From Leguminivora glycinivorella (taxonomy: Eukaryota; Arthropoda; Insecta; Lepidoptera; Tortricidae): 64,000 nucleotides of DNA. Shown piece after piece: positions 44,562 to 54,916 of the stretch; within the stretch, counting starts at the first letter, position 1; the number at the start of each line of letters is the position of its first letter. The translations under genes were made by a program, and so were the position numbers. Under the pieces are notes generated by a model. That model was not told the origin of the DNA. It did not search any database and was given only the letters and a program-made list of their open reading frames with translations. The DNA lies in NCBI RefSeq assembly GCF_023078275.1, contig NC_062971.1, forward strand, positions 3,162,001 through 3,226,000, in the 5' to 3' direction.

Positions 44562-47396
44562 TTACAGTCTCCCAGAGTCCTGGGCGCTGAAATACTTCAG
44601 AACCTTTCTTTTAAACTCTATGAGGTTGTTACCAAGTATATCAGCACCCAAGGAGTTCGGAAGATGGTTGTACGTATGATAAAACCTGGACAGCGGGGAG
44701 TTGCGGCCCAGGTTTGTTTTTCTAAAGTGATCTTTGAACAGCTTGTAAACACCAGGGCGCGGCAATCTAGTAGGGCAGGCAAAATTTACTTTTGCAAGCA
44801 ATTCTGGACATTCCACTCCTTCACTGTGTATTAATTTAAAGAAGAATGTTAAGTCAAGCATTTTTCTCCTACTGCTTAGCGTAGAAATATTGAAATACTT
44901 TAGACGCTGCTGATACGATCGTAATCTATTTGCATTACCCGAAACAAACCCTAGGTGAGTCAAAAAGCGCCTTTGTATATTTTCTATGCGGCTCTTATGG
45001 ACTTCGTAAAAGGGTGACCATACCTGTGAGCAGTATTCCAAAGTGCTTCTCACTAGGGCAAAATAAAGTATCTTTCTGGTACGAACCTGTTTGAAATGCT
45101 TGGAGTTCCTTATTAGAAAGCCCAACATTCTTGAGGATTTCTTTATGATACCATCATAGTGTGCGTTAAAGTTTAGTTTACTGTCTATAATGACACCCAA
45201 ATCACGTATGGTGTTTACTTTTTGTAGTTGCTCACCTTCTATATCGTACTTTGAACTTATGATTTTCTTATTTCTTGTGAAGCTAATTTGGAAACATTTT
45301 TTAGGATTTAGTTCCATTTTATTTTCGATACACCAGTCGTTCAATCTGTTTATATCTGCTTGGAGGAGGGTCCTATCTACCTCATGTTTAATGGGCCGCA
45401 TTATCTTTAAATCATCCGCGTACAGGTATGGTTCCGAGAATGAAAAACAGTTTACTATACTGTTGATGAAAATCAAAAACAGCAATGGGCCTAGGTGAGA
45501 ACCCTGAGGTACCCCAGATGCAGCAAAAAATGGCTGGGATGTTTCTCCGTTGATTGAGACTTGAAGTTTTCGGTCAGTTAGGTATGAATGGAACCACGTC
45601 AGTAAGGGTTCTCCTACGCCACACTCGGATAGTCTCCGCAACAGAACGGCGTGATTGACTCTGTCAAATGCCTTGCTTAGATCTGTGTATACCACATCTA
45701 CCTGTACGCGGTTATCCAAGTTTTCAGCCAGTTTCTCTACAAAAGCTACTAAGTTAGAGTTAGTTGATCTCGCCTGTATAAAACCATGTTGCTTGTCTGT
45801 TAACTGTTGTTTAAAGTGAGCATATAGGTTTGGATATATTAATGATTCAAATATTTTTGGCATAATGGATAGGATGGCTATGGGTCTATAGTTTTTTATA
45901 TCAGATTTTAGACCATCCTTATAAACAGGTACAATTTTTGTTTCCTTCCAAGTGTTAGGGAAAGTGCCTGTTTCGAGAGATTTATTAAATATCATTTTAA
46001 GTGGTAACAAAAGAGACTTCCCACATCTATTTATGAAAATTGGAGGTAGGTTATCTGGCCCTGGCCCTTTGGACAAATCTAGCGTTTTAATTTTAGCCAT
46101 GATATTTTCTTCCGTAATTGAAAAAAGACCTAATGAGCTGGAGAACGTCGTATCTTTTTCCATATTTGATGTGTTTGCTTCAACAGTGTTAAGATCAGGG
46201 GTGGTGTAAATAGACGAAAAATTTTTAGCAAATAATTCACAGATATTGGCGCAGTCCACAGCCTGATCACTGCCTAGGTGCATTTTAGATGGTATCACAC
46301 ATTTGTTTTTCCTTTTCTGCTTTACGTACGACCAAAAATGTTTAATATTTTGTGCTATATTACTTTCAAGATTCTCGCAATAATTATTATAACAAGTAAT
46401 AATTCCGTCGTTACATCTTTTTTTAAGCAAATTCAGGCTAAGCAAATCAAGCGGATTGTGATATTTTTTGTACCTTTTTCGAATCTTATACTTTTCCTTT
46501 ATAGTTTTAATAAGACCCTTTGTGAACCACGGTGGGTACTTGCTACCCCTTGGTGTAGTTATAGGAACATATTTTTTAATGGCAAGCTGGAGCGTTTCGT
46601 ACAGTTTCTGCACCATATCGTTAACATCGTGACACGATTCCATTATCTCCGACCAATCAGATTCATTAAGGTATTTAGTTATTTGCTCGTAATTTGCTTT
46701 ATAAAAATTAGGCCTAGGCTGTAGACCAGGTGACAAAGTACATTCTGGATTACAATTTATTGAAATATCTAGAGGTGGATGAAAGTGATCTACATTACTA
46801 AGTGGATCGTTACATTCCTCCACTGTGACAAGTCTATTAGACAGTATGAGATCTAAAATTCTGTTTTTGCAATTCCTGACATGATTATATTGTTTAAGAT
46901 CACAAAAATCCATAAAATCAGTAAGAATGTGCTTAATTCCACATGAGGAGTCAGCTGTCGCTTGCAAATGCGTGACGGAGTTAGTAGGCGCCCATTCAAC
47001 AGTGGACAGGTTAAAGTCCCCCAACACTACAACATCGCTGAAAGTTGGCAAGTGCGCTGATGCTTTATCTACAAATTGTTCTAGATCAGCTATTTTTACA
47101 GGTGGTGGTAAATATACACAACAGACACACATTTTTATTACATGGTTTTTGTTACGGGATTCAATAGCAATCCATAAATCTTCAGTATGAGTTTCAAATT
47201 CATATATTCTGTGGGATGCAAACTTCTTATGTATTGCTATCATTACACCACCTCCTGTTTTTTTAGAAAAAGGACTGTCAAGATTTCTATCTCGCCGGTA
47301 AACAATATATCTATCGTCAAATAATTCACTGTCGCTTACATTGTCCTGTAACCAGGTTTCTGTTACACAGATAATATCATACTCATTTATAGACAC
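44562..47396 (-). CDS. LINE ORF2: endonuclease-reverse transcriptase
   Basis: The frame has 944 codons as bounded here, and the first codon is GTG. The frame continues upstream without a stop to at least 47455, where YYQNVRGLNTK fits the true start of the endonuclease domain, so translation may start farther up or by reinitiation after ORF1. The AP-endonuclease motifs are DIICVTETWL, VVLGDFNLSTVEW and LDLILSNR with SNVDHFHPPL. The RT motifs are NYRPIAILSIMPKIFESL, TDKQHGFIQARSTNSN, VVYTDLSKAFDRVNH, SGVPQGSHLGPLLFLIF and catalytic LYADDLKIM. A C-terminal region follows (LEYCSQVWSPFYEVHKSRIE). There is no internal stop. It acts on the LINE RNA by target-primed reverse transcription. Confidence 0.92.
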   Translation of the reverse strand: MSINEYDIICVTETWLQDNVSDSELFDDRYIVYRRDRNLDSPFSKKTGGGVMIAIHKKFASHRIYEFETHTEDLWIAIESRNKNHVIKMCVCCVYLPPPVKIADLEQFVDKASAHLPTFSDVVVLGDFNLSTVEWAPTNSVTHLQATADSSCGIKHILTDFMDFCDLKQYNHVRNCKNRILDLILSNRLVTVEECNDPLSNVDHFHPPLDISINCNPECTLSPGLQPRPNFYKANYEQITKYLNESDWSEIMESCHDVNDMVQKLYETLQLAIKKYVPITTPRGSKYPPWFTKGLIKTIKEKYKIRKRYKKYHNPLDLLSLNLLKKRCNDGIITCYNNYCENLESNIAQNIKHFWSYVKQKRKNKCVIPSKMHLGSDQAVDCANICELFAKNFSSIYTTPDLNTVEANTSNMEKDTTFSSSLGLFSITEENIMAKIKTLDLSKGPGPDNLPPIFINRCGKSLLLPLKMIFNKSLETGTFPNTWKETKIVPVYKDGLKSDIKNYRPIAILSIMPKIFESLIYPNLYAHFKQQLTDKQHGFIQARSTNSNLVAFVEKLAENLDNRVQVDVVYTDLSKAFDRVNHAVLLRRLSECGVGEPLLTWFHSYLTDRKLQVSINGETSQPFFAASGVPQGSHLGPLLFLIFINSIVNCFSFSEPYLYADDLKIMRPIKHEVDRTLLQADINRLNDWCIENKMELNPKKCFQISFTRNKKIISSKYDIEGEQLQKVNTIRDLGVIIDSKLNFNAHYDGIIKKSSRMLGFLIRNSKHFKQVRTRKILYFALVRSTLEYCSQVWSPFYEVHKSRIENIQRRFLTHLGFVSGNANRLRSYQQRLKYFNISTLSSRRKMLDLTFFFKLIHSEGVECPELLAKVNFACPTRLPRPGVYKLFKDHFRKTNLGRNSPLSRFYHTYNHLPNSLGADILGNNLIEFKRKVLKYFSAQDSGRL

Positions 47397-47542
47397 CCTG
47401 CACTGGAAATTATGTAACTTAGTGTTTAAACCTCTGACATTTTGGTAATAACAGGTTAAAATATCGATTTTAAGGGGGAAAAAATCTAATAAGTATCTTA
47501 CATTAACTTAAAATTAAAACTTAAATTAAATAATTTACCTAA

Positions 47543-48607
47543 CTATAATTTACGAACTGAGTCTAAGTCTTTTATAACTATAGCCGGTGAGTTATCATCC
47601 TTACGAAGAAAAACTCTGCCATTTCTCACCCAGACATATTTATATTTTTTATCCTTTGCTGTCATTCGAGCTGCTCTATGTAAATCCCGATTATATGAAG
47701 ACAGGTGCTCTGCTACATAAACCGGTTTCTTGTCTCCACCAATACCAAGATGGCTCGTATTAAGCTTATCCGACTGGTGAGTTTTGTTAAACTTGACGAC
47801 GGAGGCAAGTAATCTATCGCGTACTATGGGGCTCTTCATTTGCAATATTACCGCTCTAGGTCGCGCGCTACTCTGATCGCGCTTGGCGGTTCTCGTGCAG
47901 TGATGGATGTCCTCTTCTTTAATATCACAAGATACCACTTTAGCTAACTGCGTAGCCATCGTTACTAAATTCTCCGATCTATGTTCTGGTAGGCATTGAA
48001 TTTCCACGTTACACGCTCGGGAATGCTGCTCCATATCACTTATACGTTTATTCAACTCTAGGTTTGATGTTCTAAGGGTATCCACTTCCTTTCGCAGCCG
48101 ATCGCATTCTTTCGACGAATTAGATGCGTCAATCTTGATTTCTTCAAATTCATTGTTTATGAAGTCCATAGACTGTCTCACAGACGCAACATCCTCTTTT
48201 AATTTGTCTATATCGTCTTTTATGGGTTGCAGATACGACGATATACTCTTTTCCAATATGCTGCTTATATCTGATAGAAAAAGATTGCGCCACTCTGTTC
48301 GTAGAACTTCGCGAATATCATCTTTACTTAAGCATTTGTGCTGCTCATCGTCATCATTACTTGAGTTTGGGGGGGAGTTTGGGGCAGCCCGTTTGTTCGG
48401 CCTGACAGGAGGATTTTCTCTCCTGCCCTGCCTGCCTTTGCTGCAGGTGCATGTAGAGCAAGTCCAATCCGCAGGAAGATTTAGTGATAAGCAGTCTCGA
48501 TTCGACGCCGCGGCCAAACAAGCTAAATGATATGCCTGTCTACACGTTGAGCAACTAACTATGTCCTCTTTTGTGTTTAGGTTCTTGCAACAAACCAAAT
48601 TCTCCAT
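47543..48607 (-). CDS. LINE ORF1: PHD-like zinc finger and coiled coil
   Basis: The protein has 354 residues from an ATG. Residues about 5-55 form a Cys4-His-Cys3-like finger (VCCKN, SCSTCRQAYHLAC, DWTCSTC), as in PHD fingers. A basic Pro/Ser linker follows, then a predicted coiled coil (ISSYLQPIKDDIDKLKEDVA, TLRTSNLELNKRISDMEQHS). The C-terminal region (RAVILQMKSPIVRDRLLASV, KYKYVWVRNGRVFLRKDD) resembles the RNA-binding half of LINE ORF1 proteins. Its stop is 144 bases upstream of ORF2 as bounded here. It probably binds the element RNA. A PHD-like finger in ORF1 is known in CR1-type elements, while CCHC knuckles, typical of Jockey, are absent. Confidence 0.85.
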   Translation of the reverse strand: MENLVCCKNLNTKEDIVSCSTCRQAYHLACLAAASNRDCLSLNLPADWTCSTCTCSKGRQGRRENPPVRPNKRAAPNSPPNSSNDDDEQHKCLSKDDIREVLRTEWRNLFLSDISSILEKSISSYLQPIKDDIDKLKEDVASVRQSMDFINNEFEEIKIDASNSSKECDRLRKEVDTLRTSNLELNKRISDMEQHSRACNVEIQCLPEHRSENLVTMATQLAKVVSCDIKEEDIHHCTRTAKRDQSSARPRAVILQMKSPIVRDRLLASVVKFNKTHQSDKLNTSHLGIGGDKKPVYVAEHLSSYNRDLHRAARMTAKDKKYKYVWVRNGRVFLRKDDNSPAIVIKDLDSVRKL

Positions 48608-48668
48608 TGTGTACTTAGTCCGCGTACTCAGATCCTGCGAGATATCGTAGCACTGGTCTTACGTCACT

Positions 48669-48728
48669 AATGAGCGAAGTCGTAGCTCAGCTACGGGAGT
48701 CGTAGCACAGCTACGGGAGTTGTAGCGC
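48669..48728. repeat. 20-bp tandem repeat at LINE 5' side
   Basis: TCGTAGCTCAGCTACGGGAG occurs two and a half times with small changes. It lies just upstream of ORF1 and may belong to the LINE 5' untranslated region. Confidence 0.7.
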
Positions 48729-48771
48729 AGATGCCAATTATGACTAATAATTTCGTCGCGCTGGATCCATC

Positions 48772-48844
48772 CACCGTGGCTGAGTTGTTCAAGCGCTCGG
48801 CTGCAGCGCAGGCGACCCGAGTTCAAATCCCGGCAGCGGTGAGC
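48772..48844 (+). repeat. tRNA-derived sequence beside LINE
   Basis: CACCG and CGGTG form a partial acceptor stem. TGGCTGAGTTG fits an A box and GTTCAAATCC a B box. The T stem has one mismatch (CCGAG/CCCGG). This is probably a SINE head or a tRNA pseudogene. Confidence 0.5.
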
Positions 48845-49412
48845 CAGAACACAAAACTGTTTATCCCTCTCTAGGACCGCCCAGTGGGCGGGGCAAGTCC
48901 ATAAAATTGCCTCAAGAGAGACAAGGAATTTGAAAACTTCACACGAACCAATCACAAACTGACACCGACAACTTTAGAACAACAAATTATCACGGATCCA
49001 CTGTACACGTCCGCTCTCTACCGCGGCCAGCGGCGAACTTATATTATAGGTATACGTAAAAGAGCTCAAGTATCCTAATTGACGACTAAATCGCTAATCG
49101 TTGTTTTTTTTTTATGAGTATGACGTAGGTTAGTAGTTAGGCAATTAGTAGGTTAGTGGTTATGGATCAATGATGGATCTGAAATAAACGAATTTTATTT
49201 TAATTTATTTTAATTAAGTGGCTTCAGGTAGCCAAATTAGAAGAGACTCCTATTTTTAAATGAGACCTAATGATTTTTTTTCAAAATGTACAAAATATAG
49301 TTATATCATTAATCAGTTTGTAATACATTTAACCGTGTTTGGCCCATTTGCATCAACCACTTAACTCAGGGTTAGTGGGCTGTCTTCTAACAAATTCCAT
49401 ATAAAAAAAAAG

Positions 49413-49956
49413 GGCCAAGAGCGTGTCGGGCCATGCTCAGTGTAGGGTTCCGTAGTTTTTCGTATTTTTCTCAAAAACTACTGAACCTATCAAGTTCAAA
49501 ACAATTTTCCTAGAAAGCCTTTACAAAGTTCTATTTTTGTGATTTTTTTCATATTTTTTAAACATATGGTTCAAAAGTTAGAGGGGGGGGACGCACTTTT
49601 TTTTCCTTTAGGAGCAATTATTTCCGAAAATATTAATATTATCAAAAAACGATCTTAGTAAACCCTTATTCATTTTTAAATACCTATCCAACAATATATC
49701 ACACGTTGGGGTTGGAATGAAAAAAAATATCAGCCCCCACTTTACATGTAGGGGGGGTACCCTAATAAAACATTTTTTTCCATTTTTTATTTTTGCACTT
49801 TGTTGGCGTGATTGATATACATATTGGTACCAAATTTCAGCTTTCTAGTGCTTACGGTTTCTGAGATTATCCGCGGACGGACGGACGGACGGACGGACGG
49901 ACAGACAGACATGGCGAAACTATAAGGGTTCCTAGTTGACTACGGAACCCTAAAAA
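49413..49956 (+). mobile_element. TAGGGTTCCGTAG element, copy 2
   Basis: It is almost identical to 12823-13387, with a shorter (GGAC)n block. It lies in PI4K intron 2, outside the LINE. Confidence 0.8.
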
Positions 49957-51182
49957 GGTAGGTTAACCCTTCCTTTTTATTGGTGCAAGTGGCCCTTAAT
50001 AAAATTATAAATAACCTTCAGTTCAGAACACATAATTTAGTTCTACGCGTTTTAGAATCCATCCAGATTTAAAAAATCACTATAATATAAGATTGAATCA
50101 GGAAAAGTAAAAATAGTTTATTTTTTTAGATTTGCTGCAATGAGTAAGATTTAGGTAAATATCCAATGCAAATTCAATAGTAAAAATATACCAAAGTAAA
50201 ATAATGACCCCTTAATTGTGTTAACGTGGCACTGGAACTTAAGCAGTCTCATGTGCTATGACTACCTCTTTTGGTAATACAAGCTTATGTATGTATGTGT
50301 GTATGAAAAGTCGACCTTTACTTCTCAAGTCTAAAGCTCATTTTAATTGTACTTGTTAGAAATTATCCATCGATGTCTTGACGATGATTAATGAAACAAA
50401 TGAACGCGACAAGGCTATCTCACCTAGGTTGCTTATTCTGCGCGGAAAAATAATCAGCGACTTTGTCATCATGGCGATAGAGTTCAAGGTTCGATGGCAG
50501 GCAGTTATCACTAGATGAACCTGGATCTCTTGAATCAAATTGCGTTAGATATGAATTTGTATTGAAAATCAAAAAAATGCCTGTCGGCCTAGCCGAAGTT
50601 AGAATCGTTGACACTTCGTAGCTAATGGAACGCCACTCGCTCTGTAGCGCATTTACGGAAGATCGATAGAGAGAGCTACGATACGGTACGGAAGGTAAGC
50701 AATTTTGACGTTGGCTAGGTATCCAGTTGTCACGATTCGTCCTTTATATACAAAAATACTTAAAAAACTGCCGCTTATAGTCTATTTTGTTATGTACATA
50801 CATTGAGCACCTTGGCATCTCCAATATATCTGATATCGACGGCGTATCTATTACAATTAAAAGAGCCCTATGACATGGTTAAAACTTAACTAATAATAGT
50901 TTAACCCATTCCTTGCCGAAGACGCGGATTCGCGTCACGATACATGTTTATTGTCATGCGGATGCAGACGTTAGTATGTTTTATGTTTAAAAAGGTAGAA
51001 CATTATCTACAGAGTTCCCTCCCCTTCTATGCCCCGGTAACGTCTCAAGCAACTGACCACAACCTTCAATATACGATCTACTTTTCCTGTGACCGTGACC
51101 AACCGCGGCTTTCCGAATACGTTATTTGATACAACGCAGAACCATTATCAAATTAAGTACAAAATCATAGCGGGAAATATAC
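49957..51182. other. intronic, no gene seen
   Basis: This is part of PI4K intron 2. No other feature recognised. Confidence 0.5.
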
Positions 51183-51414
51183 TTTTCCCTTCACTAGCTC
51201 GGAAACACGTGATTCATTCTTTGATGCCAGCGGGTAAAAACGCATTTTATCCACAAGTGTATAAAGTAATTTGACTTTGAATATAGTCAAATTTTCTGTT
51301 TTAAAATGGATAAAAGTGGGTGAATCTAGTGATGAGGATGATTTACCACCTGTTGAACTACTAGAAACAGTGATAAACGCGTTTTTGCGTTGTACTTTCC
51401 TCGCTATAGTGAAA
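51183..51414 (+). repeat. TTTTCCCCTCACTAGC dispersed repeat, copy 2
   Basis: It aligns with 28519-28750 (CACTAGCTCGGAAACACGTG, CAGCGGGTAAAAACGCATTT, GATGATTTACCACCTGT). The frame here reads KWIKVGESSDEDDLPPVELL through the middle. Confidence 0.7.
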
Positions 51415-52175
51415 CATTCCGTGCATCCCAAAAACATTAAATACGAGAACATTAAACCCACCCTATATCCTACGTAAACACATACTTTAAAATTACGCGA
51501 TGTGTTTCAGTCTATATGCCTTACAATAGCGTAATTATTTTTTATTTAAATTATAAACACTATCTACATATTTAACCTACTGCTCCTGCTCTTATTCACA
51601 CTAAGTAGATCTGGTCCATACTAGTTTTACATTGAATTGGAGCATAGATAAATATTCCGACGCGGGGTTAGGGGGACTTCGAGAATGGTCCCCTTATTTG
51701 GTGTGTCGGGTACAAAGAGACGTATTTTACGGATTTGGCGCCCTTACAAATAGTTCGAAAAGGACGGCCTAACGTTTTATCGTTTATTGCGCGACCATCG
51801 GTCCTGCAGTGCTAGTACTTGGGCCATGGCCCGGTTGACCATAGGGTAAATATGCCCCTCTGGTTCAAAAGTAACGTGGCCAATTCAGACATAGGCGATG
51901 GGGATATTCTGTTCAAGAGAGTATATTCATTTCATATTCAAACGTATTATAAAGTTAAAAACAATCGTTGCCTTGTAGATGAAAATTATCAACTAGGTCG
52001 TTGTTCGCTAAAAACACTACTAAAAATATACTTATCTACTTCTTGAATCCACCTACGATTCTATCTAATTTTGAGGTCAATGCCATTGTTATCTTACTTC
52101 ACCCCTTTTAGTAAAGTTACACAACTACTAGCGCAGGCATATTTACGTACCAAATAGCACTTGAAAAAACTTACG

Positions 52176-52340
52176 TAAGGTACATTATTACACTATGATC
52201 TTGAGTTCTACATGTATCCACTGAACACGCCTACCATATATAACCGGTGGACACTCTATTTAATAATGCAAACATTGTAAAACATGGAAAATGGACCAGT
52301 TACATTTGGCCCCCAGTCGAGATTTGCCCCGCTGTACCTT
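52176..52340. repeat. AAGGTAC MITE, internal deletion copy
   Basis: It starts TAAGGTACA and ends GCCCCGCTGTACCTT. The interior matches 43195-43371 (TCTACATGTATCCACTGAAC). The left terminal arm is mostly lost compared with 58562-58779. Confidence 0.65.
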
Positions 52341-52831
52341 GCCTAATAGGAATTGGCTTGTAAGAAAAGAATCGAAGTATCGTGACGCGTCCTCTTTTGA
52401 TAATTCATAATAACAAAATGCGTCATACTTCGCTGTTTATACGCAATAATACTTCGCTTAATAAACTCGTACAGTTACATTAGTCAAATATACATTGCAT
52501 GATGTGACACATAAATCAACTATCGTGCTTTTAAAAGTATTTGTTCTGAAGTATCAGAGGAATAGATTTAAATTTATAATAGATACCTTGCTTAGTGGAA
52601 AGTTTCGTATGTTTATACGAGAAAAATCTCAAGGGTAAATAAAACAGAAGTCGACGTTATTGTCATACAATTTGCATCGCGAACGGCGCCTCCCACGACT
52701 CTGGCGCGGCGTGGGCGAACCCTTAAAGAAGATTTTATTGCATGGGTCGACTTTTACTTCGCAGTTCAAACAAACGAGTTCTTTTTTGTTTAAGGTTAAA
52801 ACAATATTAAGCAACACTTACTTACATGTTA

Positions 52832-53088
52832 TACACGGTGCTCATGAGGAAACCGAATAATTTTAACAATACAGGAATACACACTAAAACTGAGACTAAA
52901 ATGTCATAAAACTGGATTACGCCTAGTTTCAGAGCTATTTATTACCAATTGAAAAATATTTAACCTAAATGAATAACATTTACTTTTTATGTAAAAAGTA
53001 AAACAAAGATTACAAAAGAAAATTTTTGGTTTTCCTAATTTTGAAACGCTTGGTTAAAAGTATTCTGTTTCCTCATGAACACCGTGTA
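52832..53088. repeat. MITE 65 bp upstream of PI4K exon 3
   Basis: TACACGGTGCTCATGAGGAA is inverted at the right (TTTCCTCATGAACACCGTGTA). The element is 257 bp with TA-type flanks and ends 65 bases before the first base of exon 3, so it may overlap the branch-point region. Confidence 0.75.
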
Positions 53089-53153
53089 TTACAGTAATAT
53101 ATTATCAACTAATGTATCGTCTGTATAATTAACCAATTTGTCTCCAATTACAG

Positions 53154-53354
53154 AAAATAATAGGCGTATTCAAACCAAAAGACGAGGAGCCGTACGGCCG
53201 TCTAAACCCAAAATGGACGAAGTGGATGCACAAGCTGTGTTGCCCCTGCTGCTTCGGCCGGTCATGTCTGATCCCCAACCAGGGGTACCTGTCCGAGGCC
53301 GGTGCGAGTCTCGTGGACGCCAAGATTGGACTCAAAATCGTGCCAAAAACTAGG
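53154..53354 (+). CDS. PI4K2A: type II phosphatidylinositol 4-kinase, exon 3
   Basis: The exon has 67 whole codons between AATTACAG and GTAAGT. It reads KIIGVFKPKDEEPYGRLNPK, WTKWMHKLCCPCCFGRSCLI, PNQGYLSEAGASLVDAKIGL and KIVPKTR. VFKPK carries the expected ATP-binding lysine. CCPCC is the palmitoylated cysteine motif that anchors type II PI4Ks to membranes. Both are textbook features of the family. Two damaged copies of the last two thirds of this exon follow in tandem (53431-53565 and 53648-53763). Confidence 0.97.
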
Positions 53355-53430
53355 GTAAGTCAAATCTATAAACTGCTACATAACGAGCTTTAGAAAATAA
53401 AAGGAGTTTTCAGACTTAAATAGTCAGTAG

Positions 53431-53565
53431 AGGAAGTGGCACAAGTTGTGTTGCCCCTGCTGCTTCGGGCAGTCCAGTCGCATCCCCAACCAGGGGTACC
53501 TGTCCGAGGCTGGTGCGAGTCTCGTGGACGCCAAGATTGGACTCAAAATCGTGCCAAAAACTAGC
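53431..53565 (+). pseudogene. tandem copy of PI4K exon 3 (copy 2, open frame)
   Basis: This copy sits 214 bp after exon 3 and lacks its first third, including VFKPK. It stays open for 45 codons: RKWHKLCCPCCFGQSSRIPN, then QGYLSEAGASLVDAKIGLKI, VPKTS. The CCPCC motif and a GTAAGT donor are kept. A CAGTAG directly before could serve as an acceptor and would give a 135-bp, phase 0-0 exon. The copied block extends into the intron (CTACATAACGAGCT). It could be neutral debris or a phase-compatible alternative exon. Confidence 0.75.
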
Positions 53566-53647
53566 GTAAGTCGACACGGTGCTACATAACGAGCTGTAGA
53601 AAATGAAAGTTTTTATCCTTAAAGATAGGCCCTTGAATAGTGAGTAG

Positions 53648-53763
53648 AGGAAATGGATGCGTAAGCTGCGTTGCCCCTGCGGGCAACCCGGGATACCTGT
53701 CCGAGGCTAGTGCGAGTCTAAGGACGCCAAGATTGGATTCAAAATCGTGCCAAAAATTAGGGT
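53648..53763 (+). pseudogene. tandem copy of PI4K exon 3 (copy 3, broken)
   Basis: The third copy lies about 217 bp after copy 2. It has a deletion in the CCPCC/FGR region, a loss within CTCGTGGACG and an in-frame TAG, and its donor is GTACCT. It cannot be a working exon. Confidence 0.8.
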
Positions 53764-54679
53764 ACCTACTTAAGTCTTGACGTAGCTAGATCACAATTGA
53801 ATAAGATTTAGAAACTTATAATAGACAATTGAACAGGGCTAAATACATACACGCAGCTCCTATTTGTTCATTGGCGACGGAATTTGATACATGCGCAAAC
53901 TACGAAAAAAATAATAAATACTAATTGATTAAGGATATTTACAGTCTAATTGACTGACAACTAAGTATATGCATTAACAAAGTACTTCTTACCTTATACT
54001 ACAGTAATTTTACTATATGTCCGCTTGCCATTATACTCAATGTGCATATGATATACTGTAGGTTAATTTCCTTGTTATGACTGTCGAGGGCTACTGTTTT
54101 ACCTACATTAACTATGATTTCATTGACTGCATGACGTCATATATTTTGTCTCCAGGCTTCATTGGACTCTAATGCATTTAGTAACGAGGCAATGATTGCA
54201 CAATATTGCACACAAAATAGAGTATTTGAAACAATCATTCTTTAACATAATAAATTATACTCTTCAGGAATTATATTCTAGTGCAAACACAGTGGCAGGC
54301 AGTTTTTATAACAAAATGTCCACTGAGCTGTTCTCGTAGCTAAAACATAAAGTTTCTACAATATCCATTATCATACATATTTAAAAATAATGTTTGCCAT
54401 TACATTATAAATATTATACAAGCTTAGAGAAAAGAAGAAGGTTGCAATCTGTTAAACATACTTCTAGACCCCATTGTAAACATTTAGTAATGTTAAAAGT
54501 AGAAAGTCATGGTCAATATTTAAGCTTTTACCTTACCTTAACTCTTTTAATTCGCGCTTCAGAAATACCTAGTTCAATAGTTACTACGTCAAACTACCTT
54601 TCCATGGCTTCCAATTCCAATAGGTCTCCAAGAAGTGACGAAGTGGCATTTACGTCATATTTCACCATTTTATTAGCTA
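53764..54679. other. intronic, no gene seen
   Basis: This is part of PI4K intron 3. The 105-codon frame starting at 54394 has no gene signature. Confidence 0.5.
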
Positions 54680-54916
54680 CTAGCTTTTGCCCGTGCCTTC
54701 GCTCGCGTTAAATTCGAAAATGGCGGAATACTCCATGTAAACTTCCACCCCCATTTTAGGGAAGTAGGGGGTTAGAAAGAGACAAAAAGTAGTCTATGTC
54801 ACTCTCCAGCCCTTCAACTAAGTATCTCCACTTCAAAATTTACGTCAATTCGTCGCTATAAGACGGACAAACAAACAGACACACACACTTTCACATTTAT
54901 AATATTAAGTATGGAT
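54680..54916 (+). repeat. CTAGCTTTTGCCCGCGG dispersed repeat, copy 4
   Basis: From CTAGCTTTTGCCCGTGCCTT to AATATTAAGTATGGAT, in PI4K intron 3. Confidence 0.8.

Larger units (their letters stand above)
44145..48660 (-). mobile_element. apparently intact two-ORF non-LTR retrotransposon
   Basis: This minus-strand LINE lies in PI4K intron 2, with ORF1 (47543-48607) and ORF2 (44562-47396 or longer). A 3' untranslated region follows, ending in an AT-rich AAATAAATATAAAATAAATA-type tail near 44145-44185. The PHD-like ORF1 and EN-RT ORF2 suggest a CR1/Jockey-like clade. No internal stops or frameshifts were seen, so it is young and possibly still mobile. Exact ends and target duplication could not be fixed by eye. 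Confidence 0.85.
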
